Assembly: GCF_046630445.1 (NCBI RefSeq)
Contig: NC_092343.1
Coordinates: forward strand, 137,323,501-137,387,500
Origin: Rutidosis leptorrhynchoides
Taxonomy: Eukaryota; Streptophyta; Magnoliopsida; Asterales; Asteraceae
Direction: 5' to 3'
DNA: 64,000 bases
A program made the translations under genes and the position numbers. Of this stretch, positions 36,740 through 49,847 are shown piece by piece. Position 1 is the first letter of the stretch; the number at the start of each line of letters is the position of its first letter. The notes beneath the pieces are model-generated. The model ran no database searches. It saw only the letters and a program-made list of their open reading frames with translations, and was not told where the DNA came from.

Positions 36740-39700
36740 ACATGTTATTATGATAGGTAAGTATCTCATTAAGTATTTTAACAATGGGTTATATACGTAG
36801 AAATGAGACTATTGAATTAAGAAACTCGAAAACGATATAAACGATTATCGTTATAACAACGTCTTACTAATTACATATGAATCATATTAAGATATTGATA
36901 CACTATATAAACATGATAAATTATAAGTAAACATATCATTAAGTGTATTAACAATGAACTTCATATGTAAAAACAAGACTACTAACTTAATGATTTTGAA
37001 ACGAGACATATATGTAACGATTATCGTTATAACGACATTTAAGTGTATATATATCATACTAATATATAATATATCATAATATCATGATAAAGTAATAATT
37101 TAACATCTATTTAGATATAATAAACAATGGGTAAACAACATTTAACAAGATCGTTAACCTAAAGGTTTCAAAACAACACTTGCATGTAACGACTAACGAT
37201 GACTTAATGACTCTGTTAAAATGTATATACATGTAGTGTTTTAATATGTATTCTTACACTTTTGAAAGACTTTAAAACACTTATCAAAGTACTTCTACTT
37301 AACAAAAATGATTACAATTACATCCTCGTTCATTTTCATCAACAATTCTACTCGTATGCACCTTTATTCGTACTCGTACAATACCCATCTTCTAAATGTA
37401 TTTACTATTGGTATATACACTCCAATTATTAGCTCTTAGCGGCCCTTGTGAGTCACCTAACATATGTGGGGACCATAATTTAACATCTAGCAAGAAATAC
37501 CTAACAAAACAACAAACTAATGGAGCCTATATTGACTCATACATTCACGTGAATGAGGAACCAAAAACACACTTTCATTTTCAATTTTCATGCATCAAAC
37601 TACTCTCTCTCAAGTGTTCTTCCATTGTTCTAAGTGTTCTTCATCATCTTCAACAAAATCTACCTCAATCTAGTTCATAAATCCATACATAAACCAAGAT
37701 ACAAAACAACTACTCAAGAACATAACAACAACACTTCCAAGTTTGCTAGCTTGCTTTCAATCTTGCAAATCCATTTCAAGTGATCATCCAACCTTAAGAA
37801 ATATTTCTTATTTACAGTAAGATATCTCTCTAATACAAGGTAGTACTCATATTCAAACTTTGATTCAATTTCTATAACTATAACAATCTTATTTCGAGTA
37901 GAACTCTTACTTGAACTTGTTTTCGTGTCATGATTTTGCTGCAAGAACTTTCAAGCCATCCAAGGATCCTTTGAAGCTAGATCTATTTTTCTCATTTCCA
38001 GTAGATTCATCCACAAAAACTGAGGTAGTAATGATGTTCATAACATCATTCGATTCATATATATAAAACTATCTTATTCAAAGTTTAAACTTGTAATCAC
38101 TAGAACATAGTTTAGTTAATTCTAAACTTGTCCGTAAACAAACGTTAATCCTTCTAAATTGACTTTTAAAATTAACTAAACACATGTTCTATATCTATAT
38201 GATATGCTATCTTAAGGATTTAAAACCTGAAAACACAAAAAACACCGTAAAACTGGATATACGCCGTCGTAGTAACACTGCGGGCTGTTTTGGGTTAGTT
38301 AATTAAAAACTATGATAAACTTTGACTTAAAAGTTGTTTTTCTGGGAAAATAATTTTTATTATGAACATGAAACTATATCCAAAAATCATGGTTAAACTC
38401 AAAGTGGAAGTATGTTTTCCAAAATGGTCATCTAGACGTCGTTCTTTCGACTGAAATGACCCTTTACAAAAATGACTTGTAATCTGTATTTTTGACAATA
38501 AATGTATACATTTTCTGTTTAGATTCATAAACTTAAGTTTAATATAAAACCATAGCAACTTGAATCACTCAAAACGGATTTAAAACGAAGAAGTTATGGG
38601 TAAAACAAGATTGGATAATTTTGCTTGGTGTAGCTACGTGAAATTTGTAACAAATCTATATAAATCATATCATAGCTAACTTATATTGTATTATACATGT
38701 ATTTTAATATATTATGTAATCTTAGGATACCATAGACACGTATGCAAATGTTTTGACATATCATATCGACCCATGTATATATATTATTTGGAACAACCAT
38801 AGACACTGTATATGCAGTAATGATTGAGTTAGCTATACAGGGTTGAGGTTGATTCCAAAAGTATATATACTTTGAGTTGATTGATTCAAGATAATATATA
38901 TTGCTTTATTTTTGTACATCTAACTGTGTACAACTAGTTGTATGTTACTAACGAGGACAACTGACTTAATAAACTCAAATCATTAAAATGTAATAAAAAT
39001 GTTGTAAATATATTTTGAACATACATTGATATATATGTACATATTTGTTATAGGTTCGTGAATCGACCAGTGGCCAAGTCTTGCTTCCCGACGAAGTAAA
39101 AATATGTGAAAGTGAGTTATAGTCCCACTTTTAAAATCTAATATTTTGGGATGAGAATACATGCAATTTTATAAATGTTTTACGAAATAGACACAAGTAA
39201 ATGAAACTACATTATATGGGTGAATGATCGAAGCCGAATATGCCCCTTTTTGCTTGGTAGCCTAAGAATTAGTAAACCGATCTACTAATTGACGTAAATC
39301 CTAATGATAGATCTATTGGGCCTAACGAACCCCATCCAAAGTACCGGATGCTTTAGTACTTCGAATTCGTTTTTATCATGTCCGAAGGATTTCCCGGAAT
39401 GATAGGGGATATTCTTATATGCATCTTGTTAATGTCGGTTACCAGGTGTTCACCATATGAATGATTTTTATCTCTATGTATGGGATGTATATTGAAATAT
39501 GAAATCTCGTGGTCTATTATTACGATTTGATAAATATATAGGTTAAACCTATAACTCACCAACATTTTTGTTGACGTTTAAAGCATGTTTATTCTCAGGT
39601 GATTATTAAGAGCTTCCACTATTGCATGCTAATATATGGACAAGATTTGGTGTCAGCATGCTTGTATAATATTGTTTAAAACTGCATTCGGGATTTATTT

Positions 39701-39937
39701 TATTGTAACATATTAATATTGTAAACCAATATGTATTGGTAGTGTGTAAGTGTGATATTTTTAGATTATTATTTCTGGATAATCTAGGTGGTGTCTTTTT
39801 TAACCTTGTCGATAAAATAAAGGTTATGGTTTGTTTTAAAAACGAATGCAGTCTTTGAAAAACGTCTCATATAGAGGTTAAAACCTCGCAACGAAATCAA
39901 TTAATACGGAACGTTTATAATCAATATGAACGGGACA
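36092..39937 (+). repeat. 5' LTR of chromovirus T1 (3.85 kb)
   Basis: It runs from TGTAGTGACCCGAAC to GAACGGGACA. It is longer than the T5 LTR (3.42 kb), mainly because of the TA tract at 36285-36735. Conserved internal blocks: TACGCCGTCGTAG (38260-38272) and the U5 core (39865-39879) with its hairpin (39874-39887). No gene is seen; short frames such as 37396-37680 are chance. Confidence 0.9.
36285..36735. repeat. 450-bp TA microsatellite with TACA/TATG interruptions
   Basis: TA runs broken by ACACATATACATA and ATGTATATGTATA units, ending in ~75 bp of pure TA. The interrupted blocks repeat with a higher-order period (for example 36305-36380 and 36470-36540). All Tyr/Ile frames on both strands here are repeat artefacts. 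It sits between GACATATATATGG and AGTTAACATG of the LTR U3. Confidence 0.97.
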
Positions 39938-39944
39938 TTTCAGT

Positions 39945-39956
39945 TGGTATCCGAGC
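39945..39956 (+). promoter_or_regulatory. Primer-binding site of T1
   Basis: TGGTATCCGAGC begins 7 bases after the LTR end. It matches the iMet-tRNA PBS (TGGTATCAGAGC) except for one base. Confidence 0.85.
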
Positions 39957-40153
39957 GTTGGTCTTAGAGAACCAGAATTTTTGCATTAGTGTGTTTTACC
40001 GAGTTTGTTAGGATGCATTAGTGAGTCTGGACTTCGACCGTGTTTTTCTTCAAAAATGATTGCTTAACATTTTTTGTTGGAAACTATATATCATTAACAT
40101 GTAAATATTATGTGATATTTTAATCTCTTAACGTGTTTGATATTGTGTGATAG

Positions 40154-40774
40154 ATGTCTACCTCTAGTACAAATCCCATCGACTCACCTAATAATAATGA
40201 AGAGTCGAATATACTTTGGGAAGATTCACAAACTCCCGAAGAGGAACCGGAAGAGGAGGATCCGGAAGAGGAGAAACCGGAAGAAGAGGAACCAGAAGAG
40301 GAGGAACCGGAAGAAGAAGAGGTTCCGGAGGAAGAAATATTGATACCTACAGTAAATCGATTAAATAAAAGAAAATCCTCAACCAATGGACCGAAGTTAA
40401 AAATGGTCAATGGTGTTTCCGCCGAGGAAGCAAAATATTGGGAAGATTACCAATTTTCCGATGAATCGGATCCCGATGAGGATTCCGATGATGTTATAGA
40501 AATTACCTCAACCCAATTTAATAAAGCAAAAGAAAATAATAAGGAAAAAGGTATAAAAATAGAGAAACCTGATTCTAACCCCGATGAACTTTATATGTAT
40601 CGGCAACATCCGTATTTCCTAAATTGTAGCAATAACCCGGGAACTTCTAAACCACCAGGTTTTTCTAAACCATTGTGGAAAACGACGGCTCGTATTAGAG
40701 GAACACATTATATCCCTAGAAAATTTGGAAAACAAACCAAGTCCGAAGAAGAAGAAACCAGTGATTCAGATTAG
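40154..40774 (+). CDS. Leader ORF1 of chromovirus T1: acidic protein, unknown function
   Basis: An open frame of 206 codons. The N-terminal third is an array of Glu-Glu-Pro units encoded by a GAACCGGAAGAGGAG minisatellite (about 40240-40335). The middle is conserved with T5 (VNGVSAEEAKYWEDYQFSDE) and carries DSDDVIEIT, an acidic-flanked VIEI that fits a SUMO-interacting motif. The C-terminal part (TTARIRGTHYIPRKFG) is basic, then acidic to the end. The ATG follows TGTGATAG, a possible splice acceptor. It lies between PBS and the F-box ORF. I know no family. Intact here although the rest of T1 is damaged. Confidence 0.65.
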   Translation: MSTSSTNPIDSPNNNEESNILWEDSQTPEEEPEEEDPEEEKPEEEEPEEEEPEEEEVPEEEILIPTVNRLNKRKSSTNGPKLKMVNGVSAEEAKYWEDYQFSDESDPDEDSDDVIEITSTQFNKAKENNKEKGIKIEKPDSNPDELYMYRQHPYFLNCSNNPGTSKPPGFSKPLWKTTARIRGTHYIPRKFGKQTKSEEEETSDSD

Positions 40775-40909
40775 AGGGTTGTAATCATGTTGTGTATTAT
40801 ATGTATTGTAGTGTGCTTGTACTTTTATGTTCTATTTAAAAATTGCTTGTATTGTTTGTTAATTATCTTTTACGAATCTAATCCTTGTCTATTTTACAGT
40901 ATAAAAAAA

Positions 40910-41599
40910 ATGGACATTAAGGGTAGACAACCGAATATTTTAGAAGACCTACCAAAGGATATGATTGAGGAAATCTTGTCTAGAGTCGGTCAGAATTCAT
41001 CAGCACATTTAGTTATGGCGAAATTAACTTGTCAAACATTTGAAAGACTTTCCAGATTTGCCTTAGTTTATAAAAGGCTTTCCTTTGATAGGTGGGGTAT
41101 ATCACATTGGGGAGACCGTAAGTTACACCGTGTTTTCTTTAAAGCATTAAATGCGGGGAACCCAAATGCAATTTTACGCTATGGGTTAAGAACCTATTTT
41201 GACTCAACATATCCCAACATAGGATTTTGTGAGTTAGAAAGAGCTTCTAACATGCAACATAAAGAAGCATGTTATACTTACGGGTTAGTGTTTGCTTCTT
41301 AACAAAGTGATAAAAAGAACATCGGGTTACAACTTTTAAATAAAACCTTCCCACAAGTGACGGATTCAGTAGTTGGGGTGAGAAACAAGGTTTTTAGATT
41401 ATTACGGAGCAGTTGGACATTACAAAACCCTCGTCCTTTTGACGACATTACAACATGCTGCCTAGCCAATGGTCATAACGGTTACTTTCCACAAGACCAA
41501 GGATGGGAAGTCGTCTTAGTAAAACCAGAATGCATGACTTGTTTCTGGACTTATGAATTACGTGTCTTTATTTTTTTTGCTGAACAACTTGAGTATTAA
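40910..41599 (+). pseudogene. Captured F-box gene in chromovirus T1, one in-frame stop
   Basis: From the ATG at 40910 the frame reads the F-box (QPNILEDLPKDMIEEILSRV...), the Sel1-like part (NMQHKEACYTYGLV) and, after a TAA at 41300-41302, continues in the same frame to 41599 with the C-terminal CMTCFWTYELRVF. It is about 70 percent identical in protein to the intact T5 copy by eye, with one codon missing before the stop. The preceding TTGTCTATTTTACAG looks like a splice acceptor. An F-box binds SKP1 in SCF ubiquitin ligases. This copy would give a truncated protein with the F-box but no C-terminal part. Confidence 0.8.
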
Positions 41600-41949
41600 C
41601 TAGAATTGCCTTTATAGCTGCCGAGTAGCAAAGTTATTATGTGCTATATTTCATTCTATATGTATAATAGCGTTATTGTAAGTTTGTAAAATATTGTATA
41701 AAATTTGAAAGCGAAATTTTATTAAAATCAGTTTTTTCATATAGAATTGTAGTAGTTGAATTGTATATTAGCTACTAAGTATGAACTTAACGGGTAGGTA
41801 CTACCCGAATTAAAACTATAAAACGCTAATATGAAGAAAAAGCTTTTATAAATGAGTTCATACTATGCTACGAAATACTATTGACTACTCTTAAAATTCT
41901 ATATGATTAACTTAATTCTTTTGGGCTATTTTTGTAGGAAATTGCACCG
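41600..41949 (+). other. Spacer between F-box and gag in T1
   Basis: About 350 bp, AT-rich, closely matched by T5 56548-56888. Both hold ATTGTAAGTTTG (donor-like) early and a pyrimidine/T-rich stretch ending CTATTTTTGTAG or CTATTTTGAAG just before gag. It also contains GGGTAGGTACTACCCG (41792-41807 region), a short perfect hairpin that repeats the PPT-like word GGGTAGGTAC. Confidence 0.5.
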
Positions 41950-43058
41950 ATGACTCGTCAGAATTTGAACATGAGCGAGGAAGACTTCCGTGTTTTCCTT
42001 GCAGCAAACATAGCCGCAATACATGCTGCGATGCAAAATAACAATAACTCTGAATCTAGCAGTGGAACTAATTTCACAAGAAATCGTGTAGGATTCTCCT
42101 ACAAAGAATTCACTGTCTGCAAACCTTTGGAATTTGATGGAACCGAAGGACCAATTAGATTGAAACGGTGGACCGAGAAGGTCGAATCGGTGTTTGCCAT
42201 AAGTAAGTGTACTAAAGAGGACAAAGTTAAGTACGCTACGCATACCTTCATAGGTATTGCGTTAACGTGGTGGAACACCTATCTTGAACAGGTAGGACAA
42301 ATCGCTGCTTACGCACTACCGTGGTCGGCATTCAAGCAATTGATGAACGAGCAGTACCGTCCTAGAAACGAGGTCAATAAGCTCAAGGTAGAGCTTAGAG
42401 AGTTATGAACACAAGGGTTCGACATTACCAGATATGAACGACGATTCACAGAGTTGTGCCTATTGTGTCCAGAAATGTTCGAAGATGAAGAAGAGAAGAT
42501 CGACTCGTTTATAAAAGGGTTACCAGTAAGGATTCAAGAAGATGTGAGTTCATATGAGCCCGCTTCCATACAAAAGGCAAGTCAAATGGCTCATAAACTC
42601 ATAAATCAGATTGAGGGAAGAATTAAAGAACAGGCGGCTGAAAAAGCCAGCACTAAACAACTCAAGAGGAAGTAGGAGGAAAATGGTGACAAGAATCACC
42701 AGTACAACAACAATAACAATTACATCCACAATCGCAACAACTATCCCAATAACCGCAACAACAATCGCAACAATAACCGCAATCCTAACAATAACTACAC
42801 AAACATCCCAACAACAACAACAACTACAACAACCATTCCAACAACAATAACAATCCCAACAACTACCTCAATAACAACAACGGCAACAAAAACCAAAATC
42901 AGCCATGTCATAGGTGTGAAGAAAATCACCCGGGGTTTTGCACGACATTTTGCAACAGGTGTAAAAGAAATGGTCATAGTGCGGCAAAGTGTGAGTTTTA
43001 CGGATAAAGGTTTTACAGAAGTAATGGCACAAATAGTGTCGGAACAAGTAATGCCGGA
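41950..43058 (+). pseudogene. Chromovirus gag (T1), broken
   Basis: It corresponds to T5 gag. The family start codon is mutated (ATTGCACCG for ATGGCACCG), so the first ATG is at 41950 (MTRQNLNMSEEDF). The capsid-like core is readable (PLEFDGTEGPIRLKRWTEKV, ALTWWNTYLEQVGQ). A TGA at 42406 replaces an Arg codon and a TAG at 42673 a Trp codon. The Asn-rich linker and first knuckle are then frameshifted (42676-43058). Confidence 0.85.
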
Positions 43059-44114
43059 ATGAATAGTGCCGGAGCAAGTAATACCAACGCTGTTTGTTAT
43101 AAATGTGGAAAACCAGGCCACATTATTAGAAATTGCCCGAAGCAAGGGAATACTAATGGGCGGGGCCACAGAAGAGTTTTCAATATTAATGCAGCAGAAG
43201 AACAGGAATACCCGGAGCTTGTTACGGGTACGTTTCTTATTGACGATAAATCTGCTTATGTTTTATTTAATTCGGGTGCGAATAGAAGCTATATGAGTAG
43301 AGATTTTTGTGCTAAATTAAGTTGCCCATTGACGCCTTTGGATAGTAAATTTTTACTCGAATTAGCAAACGGTAAATTAATTTCAGCAGATAATATATGT
43401 CGGGGTAGAGAAATTAAATTGGGGGATGAAACGTTTAAAATTGATTTAATACCAGTTGAGTTAGGGAGTTTTGATGTAATAATTGGCATGGACTGGTTGA
43501 AAAAGGTGAGAGCAGAGGTCGTTTGTTACAAAAATGTGATTCGCATTGTGCGTGAAAAAGGTGGTGTACGGAGAAAAGAATAACGCGAAATTAAATCTTA
43601 TTAGTAGCATGAAGGCGCAAAAACTAATAAGAAAAGGTTGTTATGTCATTCTAGCACTCATCGAGGAAGTTAAACCTGAAGAAAAGAACATCAGTAATGT
43701 TCCCGTCGCAAAAGAATTTCCCGATGTATTTCTGAAAAAATTACCGGGATTACCCCCACATTGATCCGTTGAATTTCAAATAGACATTGTACCAGGAGCT
43801 GCAACAATAGCTCGTGCTCCATACAGACTCGCACCCAGTGAAATGAAAGTATTACAAAGTCAGTTACAGGAACTGTTAGAGCGTGGTTCATTCGACCAAG
43901 CACATCATCGTGGGGAGCTCCTGTTTTGTTTGTCAAGTAGAAGGATGGTACATTTAGGTTGTGTATCGACTATCGAGAGTTGAACAAACTTACCATCAAG
44001 AACCGCTACTCACTACCGAGAATTGACAATTTATTTGATCAACTACAAGGCTCGTCGGTTTATTCGAAGATTGATTTACGTTCTGGGTATCATCAAATGC
44101 GGGTGAAGGAGGAT
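43059..44114 (+). pseudogene. Chromovirus zinc knuckle, protease and start of RT (T1)
   Basis: 43059-43583 is open: knuckle CYKCGKPGHIIRNC, then protease, where the catalytic DSGAD reads NSGAN (43267-43281), so the essential Asp is lost. IGMDWLKKVRAEVVCYKN follows. The frame then shifts into 43546-43764 (KEFPDVFLKKLPGL), has a TGA at 43762, further shifts, and reaches RT ([34 protein letters not shown]) until T2 interrupts it at 44115. Confidence 0.85.
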
Positions 44115-46503
44115 TGTAGTGACCCGAACTTTTTCTTGATTATATATTAATTGAAAACTATATTTGCATGATTAAATGTTTCCAAAATGTTAAGTAATCA
44201 AACTTGTTAAGATTTGATTATTTGAAATGAGTTTCATGTAGACAATTGACCACCTAAGTTGACCGGCGATTCACGAACGTTAAAACTTGTAAAAACGACA
44301 TGACGATATATATATATGGATATACATATAGTTAACATGAGATTATGATAAGTAAGTATCTCCATAAGTATATTAACAATGAGTTATATACATAAAAATG
44401 AGACTACTAAGTTAAGAAACTCGAAACGATATATATAACGATTATCGTTATTACAACGTCTTACTAAATACATATGTATCATATTAAGATGTTATTACAC
44501 TATATTTAACATGATAAAATGATAATTATATATATCATTAAGTATGTTAACAATGAACTACATATGTAAAACAAGACTACTAACTTAAGAATTTTGAAAT
44601 GAGGCATATATGTAACGATTATCGTTGTAACGACATTTTAATGTATATATATCATATTAAGATATATTCATACATCATAATATCTTGATAACATAATAAT
44701 TTAACATCTCATTAGATATAATAAACAATGGGTTAACAACATTAAATGAGATCGTTAACTTAAAGGTTTCAAAACAACACTTACATGTAACGACTAACGA
44801 TGACTTAATGACTCAGTTAAAATGTATACACATGTAGTGTATTTAGATGTATTAGTACACTTTTGAAAGACTTCAAGACACATATGAAAGTACTTCTAGT
44901 TAACAAAAATGCTTACAATTGTATTCTCATTCATTTTCATCAATAATTCTACTCGTATGCAACCGTTCCGTACTCGTACAATACCCAGCTCCTAGACGTA
45001 TATACTATTGGTATATACACATAATAATTCAGCTCTTAGCAGCCCTAGATAGTCAACAAACATGTAGAACCAACAATTAGACAACTAGCATGACTTATGA
45101 GCAAGGAAACAAAAACAAAAACTCCTTTTAACCCCACTCACCACCTACTCCATTTCACTTCCATTTTTCTTCCCAATTCTCACTCAAAATACACACACTC
45201 TTCCATGAACATCTAAGTTACTATTTTTCCAACAAAAATCATCAAATACAAGCTTTGGTTATTACCTATAATCATCATAAAAACAATTACTCAAGAACAC
45301 ATCAAGAATACTTCCAAGTTTACAAGTTTACTTCCAAGTTTCCTAATCCATTCCAAGCAATCATCTAAGATCAAGAAACCTTTGTTATTTATAGTAGGCT
45401 ATCTTTTTAAATCAAGGTAATATTCATATTCAAGCTTTGATTCAATTTCTATAACTATAACTATCTTAATTCGAGTAATAATCTTACTTGAACTTGTTTT
45501 TGTGTCATGATTCTATTTCAAGAACTTCCAAGCCATCAAATATCCTTTGAAGCTCAAGTTATTTTTTCATCATTTCCAGTAGGTTTACTTACTAAACTTG
45601 AGGTAGTAATGATGTTCATAACATCATTTGATTCATATATATAAAACTACCTTATTCGAAGGTTTAAACTTGTAATCACTAGAACATAGTTTAGTTAATT
45701 CTAAACTTGTTCGTAAAAAAAAGGTAATCCTTCTAACTTGACTTTTTAAATAAACTAAACACATGTTCTATATCTATATGATATGCTAACTTAATGATTT
45801 AAAACCTGAAATCAGGAAAAACACCATAAAACCGGATATACGCCGTCGTAGTAACACCGCGGGCTGTTTTGGGTTAGTTAATTAAAAACTATGATAAACT
45901 TTGATTTAAAAGTTGTTCTTCTGGGAAAATGATTTTTCTTATGAACATGAAACTAAATCCAAAAATCATGGTTAAACTCAAAGTGGAAGTCTGTTTTCCA
46001 AAATGGTCATCTAGACGTCGTTCTTTTGACAAAAATGACTACCTTTAAAAAAATGACTTATAACCTGTATTTCCGACTACAAACTTATACATTTTTTGTT
46101 TAGATTCATATACTTAAGTTCAATATGAAACCATAGCAACTTGAATCACTCAAAACGGATTTAAAAAGAAGAAGTTATGGGTAAAACAAGATTGGATATT
46201 TTTGCTTGTTGTAACTACGTGAAAATTGGTAACAAATCTATATTAATCATATCCTAGCTAACTCATATTGTATTATACGTGTATTCTAATATATTATGTA
46301 ATCTTGGGATACCATAGACACGTATGCAAATGTTTTGACATATCATATCGACCCATGTATATATATTATTTGAAACAACCATAGACACTCTATATGCAGT
46401 AATGTTGGAGTTAGCTATACAGGGTTGAGGTTGATTCCAAAAATATATTTACTTTGAGTTGTGATCTAGCCTGAGACATGTATACACTGGGTCGTGGATG
46501 AAA
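44115..46503 (+). repeat. LTR T2 (chromovirus), left 2.4 kb
   Basis: It begins TGTAGTGACCCGAAC directly inside the T1 RT codons. The candidate target duplication is AGGAT (44110-44114). It follows the T5 LTR to about two thirds (GTATACACTGGGTCGTGGAT) and is cut at 46503 by T3. It contains TACGCCGTCGTAG (45839-45851). The U3 TA locus is short here (about 44308-44335). No gene inside. Confidence 0.85.
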
Positions 46504-49500
46504 TGTCCCGTTCATATTGATTATAAACGTTCCATATTAATTGATTTCGTCGCGAGGTTTTGACCTCTATATGAGACGTTTTTCAAAGACTGCATTCATT
46601 TTTTAAAACAACCATAACCTTTATTTTATCTATAAAGGTTTAAAAGCATTACGTAGATTATCAAAGAATGATAATCTAAAATATACCGTTTACACACGAC
46701 CATTACATAATGGTTTACAATAAGAATATATTACATCAAAAATAAGTTTCTTGAATGCAGTTTTTACATAATATCATACAAGCATGGAATCCAAATCTTG
46801 TCCTTATTTAGTATGCAACAGCGGAAGCTCTTAATAATCACCTGAGAATAAACATGCTTAAAACGTCAACAAAAATGTTGGTGAGTTATAGGTTTAACCT
46901 ATATATTATCAAATCATAATAATAGACTACAAGATTTCATATTTCAATATACATCCCATACATAGAGATAAAAATCATTCATATGGTGAACACCTAGTAA
47001 CCGACATTAACAAGATGCATATAAGAATATCCCCTATCATTCCGGAAAATCCATCGGACATGATAAAACAACATCGAAGTACTAAAGCATCCGCAACCAT
47101 GGAGGAGGTTCGTTAGGCAAAATAGATCTATCTTTAGGATTCACGTCAATTAGTAGATCGGTTTACTAATTCTTAGGCTACCAAGCAAAAGGGGAATATT
47201 CGGCTTCGATCATTCATCCATATAATGTAGTTTCAATTACTTGTGTCTATTTCGTAAAACATTTATAAAACTGCATGTATTCTCATCCCAAAATATTAGA
47301 TTTTAAAAGTGGGACTATAACTCACTTTCACAGATTTTTACTTCGTCGGGAAGTAAGACTTGGCCACTGGTCGATTCACGAACCTATAACAAATATGTAC
47401 ATATATATCAAAGTATGTACAAAATATAATTACAACATTTTTAATACATTTTAATGTTTTAAGTTTATTAAGTCAGCTGTCCTCGTTAGTAACCTACAAC
47501 TAGTTATCAATAGTTAGATGTACAGAAATAAATTGATATATATTATCTTGACCCAATCCACGACCCAGTGTATACACGTCTCAGGCTAGATCACAACTTA
47601 AAGTATATATATTTTTGAAATCAACCTCAATCCTGTATAGCTAACTCCAACATTACTGCATATAGAGTGTCTATGGTTGTTCTAAATAATATATATAGAT
47701 GGGTCGATATGATATGTCAAAACATTTGCATACGTGTCTATGGTATCCCAAGATTACATAATATATTCTAATACAATATAAGTTAGCTAGGATATGATTT
47801 GTATATAATTGTTACAATATTTCCCGTAGCTACAACAATAAAAAAAAATCCAATCTTGTTTTAACCATAACTTCTTCGTTTTAAATCCATTTTGAGTGAA
47901 TAAATTGCTATAGTTTCATATTGAACTCTATTTTATAAATCTAAACAGAAAAAGTATAGGTTTATAGTCGGACATATAAGTTACAAGTCATTTTTGTAAG
48001 AGGTAGTCATTTCAGTCGAAAGAACGACGTCTTGATGACCATTTTGAAAAACATACTTCCACTTTGAGTTTAACCATGATTTTTGGATATAGTTTCATGT
48101 TTATAAGAAAAATCATTTTCCCAAAAGCACAACTTTTAAATCAAAGTTTATCATAGTTTTTAATTATCAAACCCAAAACAGCCCGCGGTGTTACTACGAC
48201 GGCGTATGTCCGGTTTTATGGTGTTTTTCGTGTTTCTAGGTTTTAAATAATTAAGTTAGAATATCATATAGATATAGAACATGTGTTTAGTTGATTTTAA
48301 AAGTCAAGTTAGAAGGATTAACTTTTTTTTGTGAACAAGTTTAGAATTAGCTAAACTATGTTCTAGTGATTTCAAGTTTAAACCTTCGAATAAGATAGCT
48401 TTATATGTATGAATCGAATGATGTTATGAACATCATTACTACCTCAAGTTTTGTGGATAAACCTACTGGAAAATAGACAAATGGATCTAGCTTTAAAGTA
48501 TCCTTGGATGGGTTGAAAGTTCTTGAAGCAGAATCATGACACGAAAACAAGTTCAAGTAAGATCATCACTCGAAATAAGATTGTTATAGTTATAGAAATT
48601 GAATCAAAGTTTGAATATGAGTATTACCTTATATTAGAAAGATATCTTACTATAATAATAAAGATTTCTTAAGGTTGGATGATCACTTAACAAGATTGGA
48701 AGTAAGCTAGCAAACTTGGAAGTATTCTTGATTTTATGAAACTAGAACTTATAGAATTTATGAAGAACACTTAGAACTTGAAGATAGAACTTGAAAGAGA
48801 TCAATTAGATGAATAAAATTGAAGAATGAAGGTGTTTGTAGGTATTTTTGGTCGTTGGTATATGGATTAGATATAAAGGATGTGTAATTTTGTTTACATG
48901 TAAATAAGTCATGAATGATTACTCATATTGTTGTAATTTTATGAGATATTTCATGCTAGTTGCCAAATGATGGTTCCCACATGTGTTAGGTGACTCAGAT
49001 GGGCTGATAAGAGATGATAATTGGAGTGTATATACCAATAGTACATACATCTAAAAGCTGTGTATTGTACGAGTACGAATACGGGTTTATACGAGTAGAA
49101 TTGTTGATGAAACTGAACAACGATGTAATTATAAGCATTTTTGTTAAGTAGAAGTATTTTGATAAGTGTATTTAATTCTTTCAAAAGTGTATGAATACAT
49201 ATTAAAACACTACATGTATATACATTTTAACTGAGTCGTTATGTCATCGTTAGTTGTTACATGTAAGTGTTGTTTTGAAACCTTTAGGTTAACGAACTTG
49301 TTAAGTGTTGTTAACCCATTGTTTATTATATCAAATGAGATGTTAAATTATTACATTAACATGATATTATGATGTATTAATATATCTTAATATGATATAT
49401 ATACAATTAAATGTCGTTACAACGATAATCGTTACATATATGCCTCGTTTCGAAATCATTAAGTTAGTAGTCTTGTTTTTATATATGTAGTTCATTGTTA

Positions 49501-49538
49501 ATATACATAATGATATGTTTACTTATCATAATACCATG

Positions 49539-49601
<63 letters not shown>

Positions 49602-49809
49602 CATCCATATATATGACATCATATAGTTTTTACAAGTTTTAACGTTCGTGAATCACCGGTCAACTTGGGTGGTCAATTTTCTATATAAAATCTATTTCAA
49701 TTAATCAAGTCTTAACAAGTTTGATTGCTTAACATGTTGGAAACACTTAATTATATAAATATCAATTTCATTTATTATATATTAACATGGAAAAGTTCGG
49801 GTCACTACA
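46504..49809 (-). repeat. 3' LTR of chromovirus T3 (3.3 kb)
   Basis: TGTCCCGTTCAT to GGGTCACTACA, the reverse complement of the T1/T5 LTR type. U5 core 46562-46576, hairpin 46554-46567, CTACGACGGCGTA at 48194-48206, U3 TA microsatellite at 49543-49597. Together with T2 it forms a large inverted repeat. No gene inside; the 77-codon frame at 48951-49184 has no ATG-supported gene character and is shared with T5 only by common LTR descent. Confidence 0.9.
49543..49597. repeat. TA microsatellite at the U3 locus of T3
   Basis: About 55 bp of (TA)n at the same LTR position as the 450-bp tract in T1. Confidence 0.9.
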
Positions 49810-49847
49810 TTACCTACCCGTTAAATAAATTTCGTCCCGAAATTTTA

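Larger units (their letters stand above)
36092..44114 (+). mobile_element. Tekay chromovirus T1, 3' part lost
   Basis: 5' LTR (36092-39937), PBS (39945), acidic leader ORF (40154-40774), F-box ORF (40910-41599), gag (41950-43058), protease (43059-43583) and the first part of RT, cut at 44114 by LTR T2. It is inserted in Copia gag sequence; the flank AAGTT (36087-36091) is the candidate target duplication. Stops in F-box, gag and protease show it is older than T5. Same family as T5, including the captured F-box. Confidence 0.88.

Noticed and set aside
36225..36753. Long Tyr/Ile-rich open frames on both strands
   Set aside because: They are translations of the TA microsatellite and have no coding character. 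The same holds for frames at 21298-21692, 23587-23778 and 50757-50984.
48951..49184. A 77-codon frame in LTR T3, also seen at 62195-62428 in T5
   Set aside because: Both start at a TTG, one LTR copy of T5 has a stop in it, and the similarity follows from shared LTR descent.
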